Positions 19,883 through 29,964 of a DNA stretch of 64,000 nt are shown here, piece by piece; positions within the stretch are counted from its first letter, which is position 1; each line of letters begins with the position of its first letter. A model generated the notes under the pieces. The model did no database searches, was not told the origin of the DNA, and was given only the letters and a program-made list of their open reading frames with translations. Source of the stretch: Rhodocyclaceae bacterium (lineage in GTDB: Bacteria; Pseudomonadota; Gammaproteobacteria; Burkholderiales; Rhodocyclaceae); assembly GCA_028714035.1 (NCBI GenBank), contig JAQTNA010000001.1, positions 1 to 64,000 of the forward strand, given 5' to 3'. The position numbers and the translations under genes are program-made.

Positions 19883-19985
19883 GAGAGGCTAGAGGCTGGG
19901 GACTAGAGGCTAGGGTTCAGTTTGCGCGCGCGAAGCGCGCGGATACATAACCCAGCCCCTCTAACTTTCTAGCCTCTAGCCCCTA
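19883..19985. repeat. Long inverted repeat, GAGGCTAG-arm family
   Basis: The left arm AGAGGCTAGAGGCTGGGGAC and following GCTAGGG (19884-19915) pairs with AACCCAGCCCCTC and TTTCTAGCCTCTAG (19949-19980). The apex 19922-19941 is TTGCGCGCGCGAAGCGCGCG. The last bases CTA (19983-19985) are the complement of the TAG stop of the CBS gene. Confidence 0.8.
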
Positions 19986-20414
19986 GCTGGCTATATACGC
20001 CACCAGTTGTTCGATGATGAACTTCTGCTCGTCCAGGGCATCCTTGACCAGGTCGCCGATGGAGATGATGCCGATCACCTTGCTGTTCTCGTCCAGCACC
20101 GGTAGGTGGCGGCAGCGCTTCTCGGTCATGATGGCCATGCTTTCGCCGCTGGTGCGCTCCGGCGTCACGTAGATCACCTTGTCGGTCATTACCGCGCTTA
20201 CCGGCAGGTCCTGGGAATGCTTCCCTTCCAGCACCACCTTGCGCGCGTAATCGCGCTCGGTGAATATGCCCACCAACTTGTCCCCTTCCAGCACCAGGAC
20301 CGAGCCGATGTTGCGTTCGGCCATGATCTTCAGGACTTCGATCACGGTCTGGCGGGGGCCGACGGACGTGATCGGAGCCCTCTTCTCTTCCAGCATTTGT
20401 CTGACAGTTTTCAT
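19983..20414 (-). CDS. CBS-domain protein
   Basis: 143 residues made of two CBS motifs: TVIEVLKIMAERNIGSVLVL with GIFTERDYARKVV, then VTPERTSGESMAIMTEKRCR with GIISIGDLVKDAL. CBS pairs bind adenosyl ligands and act as sensors; partner unknown. GGGAGAT lies before the ATG. The stop codon lies within an inverted repeat arm. Confidence 0.9.
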   Translation of the reverse strand: MKTVRQMLEEKRAPITSVGPRQTVIEVLKIMAERNIGSVLVLEGDKLVGIFTERDYARKVVLEGKHSQDLPVSAVMTDKVIYVTPERTSGESMAIMTEKRCRHLPVLDENSKVIGIISIGDLVKDALDEQKFIIEQLVAYIAS

Positions 20415-20496
20415 TTTTATCTCCCACGGGGTTTGGTGGGAGAAACGATAGCACGAAAGCGCCGCAACAGAATGAACCGATGCGGGAAATCGGCTC

Positions 20497-21396
20497 CTAA
20501 GCTTCCCGCAGGAAGCGCCGCACCGAGAGCCAGGTTCCGACGTAGCCGAGCAGGAGGGCGACGGCGAACAGCAGGACCGTCTCTTCCGCGGGGAGGTGGG
20601 AGAGGGTGAGGGAGAGACTGTAGGCGGCCGCCATGGCGCCCAGGGGTTCCCGCAGCGCCTCGGTGGCGCCCAGCACCAGTAGCCAGGCGACGGCGCCGCC
20701 CAGCAGTCCCTGGATCAGGCCGGAGTAGTAGAAGGGGCGACGGATGAAGCCGTCGCTGGCCCCCAGGAGGCGGCTCACCTCGATCTCGTCCCTCTGGGTG
20801 AGGATCTGCAAACGGATGGTGTTGAAGGTCACGGCTACCAGCGCCACGCCGAGCAGGCCGGCGAGAATGGCCAGGGCCGTGCGTCCCAGTCTCAGCATGG
20901 CATCCAGGCGCTTCACCCAGGCCGAATCCAGTTGCACCTGGGCTACCTTCGGCATCCTGGCCAGGTCGGCCTTCAGCGCTTCCAGGCTCTCAGGCTGGTC
21001 GCTCGCCGGCAGGATGATGAAGGCGTCCGGCAGGGGGTTCTGGGGCAGGCTCTCGATGACGGCCGCCATGCCCTCGCTCTTCTTCAGGCGCGCCAGGGCA
21101 TCCGCCTTGGGCACGAAGCGCAGCTCCTTCACGCCGCGCAGGGCGTGGAGGCGCTTGTCCACGTCCGCCACGGCGGCGGCCGGGGCATCCTGGGCCATGA
21201 AGAGGCTGATCTGGGGTTTGGTGGACACGAGACCCGCCAGCCGGATGAAGTTCAGGACCAGCATCTCGCCCGTGGCGGGAAGGGCGAGCACGATGCCCAG
21301 GGCGAGGGAGGCCAGGAAGGCGTTCAGCGGCGAGGTCTTCAGCCGGGCAAGGGCCGTGAACAAGGCGTCTCGATGGTGGCGCAGCCAGGGGTTCAT
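20497..21396 (-). CDS. ftsX: Cell division protein FtsX
   Basis: 299 residues. Membrane partner of FtsE; the complex activates septal peptidoglycan hydrolases. Four hydrophobic helices: one near residue 25-45, then three in the last 140 residues (LAILAGLLGVALVAVTF and following), with a periplasmic domain between. Its start overlaps the ftsE stop by 4 nt. Confidence 0.95.
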   Translation of the reverse strand: MNPWLRHHRDALFTALARLKTSPLNAFLASLALGIVLALPATGEMLVLNFIRLAGLVSTKPQISLFMAQDAPAAAVADVDKRLHALRGVKELRFVPKADALARLKKSEGMAAVIESLPQNPLPDAFIILPASDQPESLEALKADLARMPKVAQVQLDSAWVKRLDAMLRLGRTALAILAGLLGVALVAVTFNTIRLQILTQRDEIEVSRLLGASDGFIRRPFYYSGLIQGLLGGAVAWLLVLGATEALREPLGAMAAAYSLSLTLSHLPAEETVLLFAVALLLGYVGTWLSVRRFLREA

Positions 21397-22043
21397 ACCA
21401 GCCTCCCCTTGTCTAGAGCCAGGCGTCGGGTTTCGACGTCGGCAAAGGGCGCCTCATCGTGGGTGGTGACCAGGACGGTCACGCCGGCGCGCTGGAAGGA
21501 GGCCAGGAGGGCCACGATCTCCCCGGTGTACGCGGCGTCCAGGCCGGCGGTCGGCTCGTCTGCCAGCAGGATGCCGGGCCGGTTCACGATGGCGCGGGCG
21601 ATGGCCAGCCGCTGCTGCTCTCCGCCGGAGAGCGTGTGAGGGTTCTCCTTCTCCCGGCCCAGGAGGCCGACCTTGTCCAGGGCGGCGCGCACGCGCTTCA
21701 CCGCATCAGACGGGGGTTCGCCCGAGATGGACAAAGGCAGGAGCACGTTGGCGTAGACGGAACGATCGTAGAGCAGCTTCTTTTCCTGGAAGATGAGGCC
21801 CAGGCTGCGCCGCAGGAAGGGCAGGGCGCCGCGGGGCAGGATCGTGATGTCCTGGCCGTTTACCTCGATGCTGCCCCCAATCGGCCGTTCCAGGGCGGCG
21901 ATGAGCTTGAGCAGGGTGCTCTTGCCCGCGCCCGAGGGGCCGGTGAGGACCGTCAGGCTGCCCTTGGGCACGACGAAATGCAGGTCATGCAGCACTTCTT
22001 TGCCGCCGGGGTAGGCCATGGAAACCCGCTCGAAGCGAATCAT
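21393..22043 (-). CDS. ftsE: Cell division ATP-binding protein FtsE
   Basis: 216 residues. ABC ATPase: Walker A GPSGAGKST, signature LSGGEQQRLAIARAI, Walker B ILLADEPTAGLD. Start MIRFERVSMAYPGGKEVLHD is the family N-terminus. The ORF runs on upstream to 22109, but the extra residues (SASLRLCGSKKL) are the translation of an intergenic repeat arm and are rejected. Confidence 0.97.
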   Translation of the reverse strand: MIRFERVSMAYPGGKEVLHDLHFVVPKGSLTVLTGPSGAGKSTLLKLIAALERPIGGSIEVNGQDITILPRGALPFLRRSLGLIFQEKKLLYDRSVYANVLLPLSISGEPPSDAVKRVRAALDKVGLLGREKENPHTLSGGEQQRLAIARAIVNRPGILLADEPTAGLDAAYTGEIVALLASFQRAGVTVLVTTHDEAPFADVETRRLALDKGRLV

Positions 22044-22056
22044 GGAGAGTTTCTTT

Positions 22057-22176
22057 GAACCGCAGAGACGCAGAGACGCAGAGGAAAAGCAAAGCAGATC
22101 GCTGCGCATCCGACGGGCTCGCGCATGAGCTTACAAGTCCCTTTGCGGCCCTTTGCGCCTTTGCGCCTTTGCGTTG
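22057..22176. repeat. Repeat-rich ftsY-ftsE gap (CGCAGAGACGC arm and CTTTGCGCC arm)
   Basis: GAACCGCAGAGACGCAGAGA and further CGCAGAGG (22058-22084) is an arm of the same family as at 24728 and 42706. The other side, CTTTGCGGCCC with three CTTTGCG words (22141-22173), is an arm of a related but different family. Partial pairing CAAAG/CTTTG is possible. The unit looks chimeric. Confidence 0.6.
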
Positions 22177-22185
22177 ATAGGTTTT

Positions 22186-23187
22186 TCATGCCCGTTGGGG
22201 TAGGGGTGCGAACAGCGCGTCCACGAATTCCCGCGCCGAGAAGGGTTGCAGGTCGTCTATGCCTTCGCCCACGCCGATGAAGCGCAGGGGAATGGGCTGG
22301 GTGCGGGCGATGGCGGCGATGACGCCGCCCTTGGCGGTGCCATCCAGTTTGGTCACCACCAGGCCGGTGACGCCCAGGGCCGCATGGAAGGACTTGACCT
22401 GGGTGACGGCGTTCTGGCCGATGTTGGCGTCCAGCACCAGCAGCACCTCGTGGGGGCCGCTGGGTTCGGCCTTCTGGATCACCCTCTTCACCTTGGCGAT
22501 CTCTTCCATCAGGTGCAACTGGGTCGGCAGGCGCCCGGCGGTGTCCGCCAGCACCACGTCAATGCCCCGGGCCCGGGCGGCATGGATGGCGTCGAAAATG
22601 ACCGCGGCCGGGTCGCCGCTTTCCTGGGCGATGACCGTCACGTCGTTCCGCTCGCCCCAGGTCATGAGCTGCTCCCGGGCCGCGGCGCGGAAGGTGTCGC
22701 CGGCCGCGAGCAGCACCGATTTGCCCTGGGCCTGGAAATGCTTGGCCAGCTTGCCGATGGAAGTGGTCTTGCCGGCGCCGTTCACGCCCGCGAGCATGAT
22801 GATGAAGGGCTTGTGGCCGTGGACGTCGAGGGGCTTCTCCAGGACGGACAGCAACTGGGTCAGGACGTCCGACAAGGCCTCGCGCAACTGGTCCGCGGTC
22901 TCCAGCTTGTCCCGCTTCACCCGGTTCTTCAGTTCGGCGAGCAGGTGCTGGGTGGCTTCCACGCCGCAATCGGCCATGAGCAGGGTGGCTTCCAGGTCTT
23001 CCAGGAGTTCGTCGTCTATCTTGCCCCGGCGAAACAGGTCGCCGATGGGGGTCCCCAGGCGTTCCCGGGTGCGGGAGAGGCCCTGTTTCAGGCGTTCCGT
23101 CCAGGACGGGCGTGCGGCTTTCTCCTGTACCGCGGCCTCGGCGGCTGGGTCTGGCTGTTTTTCCTGCTTCTTGAAGAAACTAAACAT
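22186..23187 (-). CDS. ftsY: Signal recognition particle receptor FtsY
   Basis: 333 residues. Docks SRP-ribosome complexes to the membrane. Short acidic N-terminal region, then the NG domain: [15 protein letters not shown] (P-loop), [27 protein letters not shown]. The start is the ATG at 23187 (MFSFFKK); an in-frame TTG at 23202 is less likely. The long A domain of E. coli FtsY is absent, as usual in betaproteobacteria. Confidence 0.96.
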   Translation of the reverse strand: MFSFFKKQEKQPDPAAEAAVQEKAARPSWTERLKQGLSRTRERLGTPIGDLFRRGKIDDELLEDLEATLLMADCGVEATQHLLAELKNRVKRDKLETADQLREALSDVLTQLLSVLEKPLDVHGHKPFIIMLAGVNGAGKTTSIGKLAKHFQAQGKSVLLAAGDTFRAAAREQLMTWGERNDVTVIAQESGDPAAVIFDAIHAARARGIDVVLADTAGRLPTQLHLMEEIAKVKRVIQKAEPSGPHEVLLVLDANIGQNAVTQVKSFHAALGVTGLVVTKLDGTAKGGVIAAIARTQPIPLRFIGVGEGIDDLQPFSAREFVDALFAPLPQRA

Positions 23188-23310
23188 GGAGTGGCTGGTC
23201 AATGGGAGGCGTGCCTAAAGTACAAGCGGCAAACTACGGTTTTTCGAGGCACCCTGATAACATGCCGCGCTTCTACCCCGGAAATTCTAACAGAACGCTG
23301 CCCATAGCCC

Positions 23311-24711
23311 ATGAAGAAGCCATTTTCTTGTCGCTCCAGGATGTTGTTGCCGGCTCTGTTCGCCGTTTTATCCGCCTCCCCTGTCGCGCCGGCCCTGGCC
23401 GCGGCGGAACCCATCACCTTCGAGAAGACCCTGGGCAATGGCCTGAAGGTCATCGTCAGGGAAGACCACCGGGCGCCCACGGTGGCTCACATGGTGTGGT
23501 ACCGGGTGGGTGCCATGGATGAACTGACCGGCACCTCGGGCGTGGCCCACGTGCTGGAACACATGATGTTCAAGGGTACCGCCACGATCGGCCCCGGGGA
23601 GTTCAACAAGCGCGTGGCGGACGCCGGCGGCCGGGACAATGCCTTCACCAACCTGGATTACACCGCCTACTTCCAGCAGGTGCCCAAGGACAAGCTCCCG
23701 GACATGATGGCGCTGGAGGCCGACCGCATGGCCAACCTGAAGTTGGCTCCGGCCGAGTTCGCCAAGGAGATCCAGGTGGTGATGGAAGAGCGACGCATGC
23801 GCACCGACGACAATCCCCACTCCCGGGTGCGCGAGGCGCTCATGGCCGTGGCATTCCAGGCCCACCCCTACCGGCGCCCGGTGATCGGCTGGATGCCGGA
23901 TCTGGAACACATGACGGCCCAGGATGCCCAGGACTGGTATCACCGCTGGTACGCGCCGAACAACGCCTGCCTGGTGGTGGTGGGGGACGTGGACAAGGAC
24001 CAGGTGTTCGCCCTGGCCCAGAAGACCTACGGCGCCGTCAAAGCCCATGAGGCGATCGCCCGCAAGACTCTGGGCGAGCCCGTGCAGGACGGCTTGCGCC
24101 GCGTGACGGTCAAGGCTCCGGCGGAACTGCCCTACGTGGCCCTGGTCTGGAAGGTGCCCAAGCTCGAAAATGTGGCCAAGGACAGGGAACCCTATGCCCT
24201 GGAGGTGTTGGCCGGGATATTGGATGGCTCCGACGCCGCCCGGTTCTCGCGCAACCTGGTGCGGGGCAGCCGTCTGGCCGTCTCCGCGGGGGCGGGCTAC
24301 GATCCTACCCAGCGCGGCCCCGCGCTCTTCATGCTGGACGGTGTGCCTTCGGAAGGCCATACGGCGGCGGAACTGGAGGCCGCCCTGCGCGCGGAAGTGG
24401 CGCGTATCGCCAAGGATGGCGTGGCGCCGGAGGAACTGGCCCGGGTCAAGACCCAGGTGGTGGCGGGCCAGATCTATAAGCGGGATTCCATGTTCGGCCA
24501 GGCCATGGAGATGGGCGTGACGGAAACGGTGGGCTTCTCGTGGCGCGATCTGGACCCCATGGTGGAGCAGGTTCGCAGCGTCACCGCCGAGGAGGTGCAG
24601 GCCGTGGCGCGGAAGTATTTCGGCGACGACAGCCTGAGCGTCGGAACCCTCGATCCCCAGCCCCTGAGCGGCAAGCCGCGCCTGGCGCCAGTTGGCGGGC
24701 ATCGCCATTGA
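23311..24711 (+). CDS. M16-family zinc peptidase, catalytic subunit
   Basis: 466 residues with signal peptide (about 1-30, LLPALFAVLSASPVAPALA). M16 peptidase fold: inverted zinc motif H80-V-L-E83-H84, and downstream Glu in QVVMEERRMR. It is probably a periplasmic processing peptidase. The following gene encodes a partner without the zinc motif, with 20 nt overlap of reading frames at most, the usual M16B heterodimer arrangement. Divergent from ftsY. Confidence 0.92.
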   Translation: MKKPFSCRSRMLLPALFAVLSASPVAPALAAAEPITFEKTLGNGLKVIVREDHRAPTVAHMVWYRVGAMDELTGTSGVAHVLEHMMFKGTATIGPGEFNKRVADAGGRDNAFTNLDYTAYFQQVPKDKLPDMMALEADRMANLKLAPAEFAKEIQVVMEERRMRTDDNPHSRVREALMAVAFQAHPYRRPVIGWMPDLEHMTAQDAQDWYHRWYAPNNACLVVVGDVDKDQVFALAQKTYGAVKAHEAIARKTLGEPVQDGLRRVTVKAPAELPYVALVWKVPKLENVAKDREPYALEVLAGILDGSDAARFSRNLVRGSRLAVSAGAGYDPTQRGPALFMLDGVPSEGHTAAELEAALRAEVARIAKDGVAPEELARVKTQVVAGQIYKRDSMFGQAMEMGVTETVGFSWRDLDPMVEQVRSVTAEEVQAVARKYFGDDSLSVGTLDPQPLSGKPRLAPVGGHRH

Positions 24712-24727
24712 TAATGACCAAAACCAT

Positions 24728-24848
24728 TCACCGCAGAGGCGCAGAGACGCTGAGAAAAACATGAGAACACCCATGACTATTGGAACGACTAGCCCGAATG
24801 GCGCCATGAAGCCCTCTGCGCCTCCGCGCCTCTGCGGTTCGAGGCGGG
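24728..24848. repeat. Inverted repeat, CGCAGAGGCGC family, inside the M16 gene pair
   Basis: ACCGCAGAGGCGCAGAGACG (24731-24750) is complementary to CTCTGCGCCTCCGCGCCTCT followed by GCGG (24814-24837). The 60-nt middle holds three ATG codons. The right arm overlaps the possible signal-peptide start of the second M16 gene. Confidence 0.75.
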
Positions 24849-26152
24849 GGGTGGGGGGGCTATTTACGGTATTTTTCGCCTGCGTTCTGGCGGTCAACGT
24901 CCAGGCCGCCGCGCCCATACAGCACTGGGTTTCGCCCTCCGGCGCCCAGGTGTTTTTCGTCGAGACCCATGTCCTGCCCATGCTGGACGTGCAGGTGGAT
25001 TTCGCCGCGGGCAAGGCCTATGACCCGCCCGGCAAGGCCGGGCTGGCCGGCATGACCCAGGGGCTGCTGAACGCGGGCGCCGGCGGCATGGATGAAGAAA
25101 GGATCGCCGCCCTCATGGCGGACAGCGGCGCCGATCTGGGGGGCTCGGTGGATCAGGATCGGGCCGGGCTGCACCTGCGTACGCTGTCGCGCGCGGAGGA
25201 ACGGGACAAGGCACTGGATCTGATGCGCGCCATGCTCCAGGCGCCGGATTTTCCCCAGGCGGTGCTGGAGCGCGAGAAGGCGCGCGCCGTCGCCGGCATC
25301 AAGGAAGCGGATACCCGCCCGGATGCCCTGGCTGAGAAGCGCTTCATGGCCGCCGTTTTTCCCGGCCACCCCTACGGCGTGAAGGCCACGGCGGAATCGG
25401 TGTCCGCCATCACCCAGTCCGATCTCGCGGCCTTTTACCGGCTGCACTATGGCGCCAGGCGGGCGGTGGTGTCTCTCGTGGGCGATCTGACCCGGGCCCA
25501 GGCGGAAGCCGTCGTCGAGCGCCTGACCAATGGCCTGCCGTCCGCCGCGCCGGACTCCGCCTCCGGGCAGTCCCTGCCGGACGAAAGACTACCCGACGCG
25601 CACGTGGAGAGGATGGCCCATCCGGCGGCCCAGAGTCATATCTACGTGGGCATGCCCGGCGTGAAGCGCGGTGACCCGGACTACTTTCCCCTGCTGGTGG
25701 GTAATTACGTCCTGGGTGGCGGCGGCTTCGTCTCCCGCCTGACCAAGGAAGTGCGAGAGAAGCGCGGCTACGCCTACAGCGTCTACAGCTATTTTCTGCC
25801 CCTGCGCCAGCCGGGGCCGTTCATGATCGGCCTCACCACCAAGCGTTCCCAGGCCGGGGACGCGCTCAAGGTGGTGAAGGACACCCTGTCCGGCTTCCTG
25901 AAGGATGGGCCGAGCGAGGCGGAACTGGCAGACGCCAAACGCAACCTCGCCGGCGGTTTTTCCCTGCGCCTGGATAGCAACCGCAAGATGCTGGACTATG
26001 TTTCCGTGATCGGCTTCTACGGCCTGCCCCTGGACTACCTGGACAGTTTCCAGTCCAAGGTGGAAACCGTGACCACCGCCCAGGTCAAGGCGGCCTTCGC
26101 CCGGCATGTGCAGGCGAGCCACCTGGTCACGGTCATCGTCGCCGGGGACTAG
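24806..26152 (+). CDS. M16-family protein without zinc motif (partner subunit)
   Basis: 448 residues if the ATG at 24806 is used. Signal peptide with core LFTVFFACVLAVNVQA. The M16 fold is clear (VVSLVGDLTRAQAEAVVERL, and KRGYAYSVYSYF in the C-terminal half), but the zinc-site helix reads GLAGMTQGLLNAG with no HxxEH, so it is not catalytic alone. The start is uncertain: ATG 24806 lies in the repeat, while a GTG at 24851 preceded by GAGG would exclude the repeat and give a normal signal peptide. Confidence 0.88.
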   Translation: MKPSAPPRLCGSRRGVGGLFTVFFACVLAVNVQAAAPIQHWVSPSGAQVFFVETHVLPMLDVQVDFAAGKAYDPPGKAGLAGMTQGLLNAGAGGMDEERIAALMADSGADLGGSVDQDRAGLHLRTLSRAEERDKALDLMRAMLQAPDFPQAVLEREKARAVAGIKEADTRPDALAEKRFMAAVFPGHPYGVKATAESVSAITQSDLAAFYRLHYGARRAVVSLVGDLTRAQAEAVVERLTNGLPSAAPDSASGQSLPDERLPDAHVERMAHPAAQSHIYVGMPGVKRGDPDYFPLLVGNYVLGGGGFVSRLTKEVREKRGYAYSVYSYFLPLRQPGPFMIGLTTKRSQAGDALKVVKDTLSGFLKDGPSEAELADAKRNLAGGFSLRLDSNRKMLDYVSVIGFYGLPLDYLDSFQSKVETVTTAQVKAAFARHVQASHLVTVIVAGD

Positions 26153-26169
26153 CAATGGGGGTCGCGGCC

Positions 26170-26243
26170 GCTTTCCCCCTCACCCCCCCGCCCCTCTCCC
26201 GCGGGTGGCGAGGGGAGCGTTGTGAGTCGCTGGCGCGACTTTC
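26170..26243. repeat. GTGAGTCGCTGGCGCGACT repeat, copy 1
   Basis: CCCCTCTCCCGCGGGTGGCG and AGGGGAG form a stem (26190-26217), followed by the short palindrome AGTCGCTGGCGCGACT (26225-26240). Nearly the same 3' part occurs at 26879-26909 and, inverted, at 56655-56685. It ends just before rsmD. Confidence 0.8.
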
Positions 26244-26249
26244 GCGGCT

Positions 26250-26807
26250 TTGAGCCGGGTGCGCATCGTCGGCGGCGAGTGGCGCCGCCGTTTCGTGAGT
26301 TTCCATGACGCGCCCGGCCTGCGTCCGACGCCGGATGCGGTGCGGGAAACCCTGTTCAACTGGCTGGGGCAGGATCTCACGGGGCTTGCCTGCCTGGATC
26401 TGTTCGCCGGGAGCGGGGTGCTGGGCTTCGAGGCGGCTTCCCGCGGCGCGGCGCGAGCGACTCTGGTTGAGCGGGATCAACGCGTTTTTTCCGAGTTGCG
26501 GCAGAATGCGGAAACTTTCCGCTGCGATCGGCTGGAGTTGGTACGGGGGGATGCGCTAAAATTCCTGGCTTCCACGAATGTGCACTATGACGTGGTTTTT
26601 CTCGATCCGCCCTACCATCGCGGATGGTTGGAGAAAGTGGCATCGGTCCTGCCACGAGTGCTGGCGCGGGATGCGCAGGTTTATGCAGAGGCGGAGGTGG
26701 AATTGCCCCCGGACTGGCTTCCCGGTATGGGGCTGATGCGCAAGGGATGTGCCGGCCAGGTTCACTTCCACTTGTTTGGGATCCTGCGGAACGAACATGA
26801 GGGTTGA
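26250..26807 (+). CDS. rsmD: 16S rRNA guanine-966 N2-methyltransferase
   Basis: 185 residues. Motif I LDLFAGSGVLGFEAASRG and the catalytic DPPY (VVFLDPPYHRG) are present, with RIVGGEWRRR at the start and RPTPDAVRETLFNWL, all RsmD marks. The ORF starts with TTG at 26250; a GTG at 26259 would also keep the conserved RIVGG. No ribosome-binding site stands out because a repeat fills the leader. Confidence 0.95.
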   Translation: MSRVRIVGGEWRRRFVSFHDAPGLRPTPDAVRETLFNWLGQDLTGLACLDLFAGSGVLGFEAASRGAARATLVERDQRVFSELRQNAETFRCDRLELVRGDALKFLASTNVHYDVVFLDPPYHRGWLEKVASVLPRVLARDAQVYAEAEVELPPDWLPGMGLMRKGCAGQVHFHLFGILRNEHEG

Positions 26808-26837
26808 ACTGCTGCTAATTTTGATGAAAGTGCCTGA

Positions 26838-27416
<579 letters not shown>

Positions 27417-27522
27417 CAAGGCGGAGGGGAGAACTTTCCCCCTGGGCTGGAACTCAGGAGGAGATGCCTACCGCCGGGGCATGGAAATGGTGTGGGTCCG
27501 TTCGGACCCCCGTGGCAACTGA

Positions 27523-27798
<276 letters not shown>

Positions 27799-27823
27799 TT
27801 CCAGGCGCAGTACCTGCGTTTAC

Positions 27824-27858
27824 GAAAAACGGCGGTGGTTCGCACCACCGCCGTTTTT
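27824..27858. terminator. Bidirectional rho-independent terminator
   Basis: ACGGCGGTGGT-TCGC-ACCACCGCCGT with an A run before and a T run after. Serves the ferredoxin gene and, on the other strand, yggX. Confidence 0.93.
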
Positions 27859-27872
27859 GTGCTTGCGCATCG

Positions 27873-28145
27873 TCAGGCTTTCGGCGGCACGAATCCGGCC
27901 ACGTTGTCGGCGCCGACGCCGAAGAAATGCTTTTCCATCTGTTCCGCCAGGTACTTGCGGGCACGGGCGTCCGCCAGGTTGAGCCGGTTTTCGTTCACCA
28001 GCATGGTCTGGTAGCGTAGCCACTGTTGCCAGGCTTCCTTGGAAACGCTGTCAAAGATTTTCTTGCCCAGTTCACCCGGATAGGGAGGGAAATCCAGCCC
28101 CTCGGCTTCCCGGCCGAGCTTGATGCAATTCACCATACGTGCCAT
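27873..28145 (-). CDS. yggX: Probable Fe(II)-trafficking / oxidative damage protection protein
   Basis: 90 residues. Family start [20 protein letters not shown] (with the conserved Cys7), [20 protein letters not shown] and end [16 protein letters not shown]. YggX protects iron-sulfur proteins and is linked to base-excision repair. AAAGGAAAAG precedes the ATG. Confidence 0.96.
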   Translation of the reverse strand: MARMVNCIKLGREAEGLDFPPYPGELGKKIFDSVSKEAWQQWLRYQTMLVNENRLNLADARARKYLAEQMEKHFFGVGADNVAGFVPPKA

Positions 28146-28206
28146 GTCTTTTCCTTTTTTGCAAAACCTTCGGGAGGAGGCTAGTTCGCCGCTATTCTAG
28201 CCCAAA

Positions 28207-28297
28207 GGCGGTGAGCGGTCAGCGGTGAATGGTGAGCGGTAACAGTATCCGCGCCCGCGGCGCGCCATATGTTTCCGCTTACCACTTACCGCTCCCC
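28207..28297. repeat. Long inverted repeat, AAGCGGT-arm family
   Basis: Left arm GCGGTGAGCGGTCAGCGGTG and GGTGAGCGGTAA (28208-28240), right arm CCGCTTACCACTTACCGCTC (28274-28293), apex TATCCGCGCCCGCGGCGCGC (28246-28265). The right arm runs into the 3' end of the diguanylate cyclase gene and encodes its last five residues and stop. Confidence 0.8.
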
Positions 28298-29958
28298 CCA
28301 TACACCTGCCAGGCGTTGCGGCCGCTGGATTTCGCCTGGTACATGGCCTGGTCCGCGTGTCCCACCAGTTCTTCCGCGTCCCGGGCGTCGCGCGGGTAGA
28401 CGGCAATGCCCAGGCTGGCGGTGACCTGATTCTCCGTGCCGCCGAATAGCCAGCGCAGGTCCACGATGATGCCGCTCACCCGTCGGGCCAGACCGATCAT
28501 CTCGTTTTCACCGCTGTCCGGCGCCAGGATGGCGAACTCGTCGCCGCCCAGGCGGAAGAACATCTCGTTCTTGCGCACGGTGCCGCCGACCTGGGTCGCC
28601 AGGGTGGTCAGCACTTCGTCCCCGGCGTGGTGGCCCCAGGTGTCGTTGATCGTCTTGAAACCGTCCAGATCCAGCATGAGCAGTCCGACCGGCGAGTTGC
28701 GGCGGCGGGACTCCGCCAGCATGCGTTCCAGATCCTCGTGGAAGCGGCGCCGATTGAGGAGGTTCGTCAGGGGGTCGCGATCCGCCAGCTGGGTCAGGCG
28801 TTCCGCTGCCTGGCGCACGTTGGTGACATCCTCGTAGAGCCAGACGCGGCCGATGATGCTGCCGGGGGTGGCGCCCGGTACCGGGACGGTGAGCTCGGTC
28901 AGGATGCGCCCGTCCGTAAGGCGAATTTCAAACGGCGAGGGGGATTCGACCCCCGCCTTGATGGCGTCCAGGCGGTGCCGGTAACGCAGGGGGTCTGCGA
29001 GCAGGGGCGTGGCGCGCTCCAATATCACCGCGTCCCTCACGCCCACCAGGTTCTCATCCAGGGGGAAGCCCATGATGGAGAGGAAAGTCTGATTGCAGCG
29101 CACCAGGCGGTGGTCGGTATCGAAGAGCAGGACGCCGACCTTCATCACGTCCAGAAGGGCCGCCAGGCGCTGGCGCTCCTCGTCGCTGCGGCGCAGATAC
29201 ACGTCGTGCAACGTCTGGGTGCGGCGCAGCTCGGTCACGGTCTCCAGGAGCTTCATTTCCGCCTGCTTCCTCGTGCCTATGAGCGTCATGGAGAGGCGTA
29301 CGCCCTGGGCATCGCCCTCTTCTTCCGGGAGCTGCTGCCAGTCCAGTCCGACCCACAGTAAAGACCCGTCCTTGCACTGTAGCCGGACATCCAGCGTCTC
29401 GCTGATTTTCCCCTGGAGCGCGCGGGCAAGCGCCTCCCGGACGTGGCGCCGGTCCTTGTCGTAGACCAGCAGTTCCACCGGATCGGGGGCGAGGATGCAG
29501 GCCTGGACGGATTGCCCGGTGAGCCGCTCCACCGACGGGTTGATCCAGACCAGGCGTCCACGGGGATTGAGCCAGGCCTCGATGCCGTAGGCGCCGTTGG
29601 CCAGGGCGGAAAAACGGGATTCGCTGCGCTTGAGGGCGGCAAAGCGCCGCGCCACGGATTCCTCCATGGCATTGAAGGCCCGGGTCAGGGCGGCGGCCTC
29701 GGGGGCGCCGGTGACCGGCAGCTTGCCTGGCGTTTCCCCCACGGCGTAGGCTTCGAGGGCTGGGGTCAGGGCGGCGAGCTGGCGCAGGCTGCGCCGGGCC
29801 GCGACCAGGAAAGGCCAGAGCAGGAGCGCCATGGCCAAGGCCCCGAGGGCGGCGCGGGCGCCCAGGCTCAAGCCCAGGACGAGAAGCAACAGGAGGCCCG
29901 CCAGGGCGGGCAGGAAGTGCCGAAGGCAGATGGCAAGACGGCGGGGCTCAGTGGCCAT
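28279..29958 (-). CDS. Membrane PAS-GGDEF diguanylate cyclase
   Basis: 559 residues. Two membrane helices in the first 50 residues, a HAMP-like stretch, two PAS-type sensor regions (about 110-230 and 265-380) and a C-terminal GGDEF domain (about 395-550). The active-site loop RLGGDEFAIL is intact, so it should make c-di-GMP. The inhibitory-site position reads RKNE rather than RxxD, so product inhibition may be weak. Starts 6 nt after argA. The C-terminal GGSGKW is encoded by a repeat arm. Confidence 0.93.
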   Translation of the reverse strand: MATEPRRLAICLRHFLPALAGLLLLLVLGLSLGARAALGALAMALLLWPFLVAARRSLRQLAALTPALEAYAVGETPGKLPVTGAPEAAALTRAFNAMEESVARRFAALKRSESRFSALANGAYGIEAWLNPRGRLVWINPSVERLTGQSVQACILAPDPVELLVYDKDRRHVREALARALQGKISETLDVRLQCKDGSLLWVGLDWQQLPEEEGDAQGVRLSMTLIGTRKQAEMKLLETVTELRRTQTLHDVYLRRSDEERQRLAALLDVMKVGVLLFDTDHRLVRCNQTFLSIMGFPLDENLVGVRDAVILERATPLLADPLRYRHRLDAIKAGVESPSPFEIRLTDGRILTELTVPVPGATPGSIIGRVWLYEDVTNVRQAAERLTQLADRDPLTNLLNRRRFHEDLERMLAESRRRNSPVGLLMLDLDGFKTINDTWGHHAGDEVLTTLATQVGGTVRKNEMFFRLGGDEFAILAPDSGENEMIGLARRVSGIIVDLRWLFGGTENQVTASLGIAVYPRDARDAEELVGHADQAMYQAKSSGRNAWQVYGGSGKW

Positions 29959-29964
29959 GGGTGC

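Noticed and set aside
22044-22109. N-terminal extension of FtsE (SASLRLCGSKKL)
   Set aside because: It is the translation of a repeat arm; the conserved FtsE start lies at 22043.
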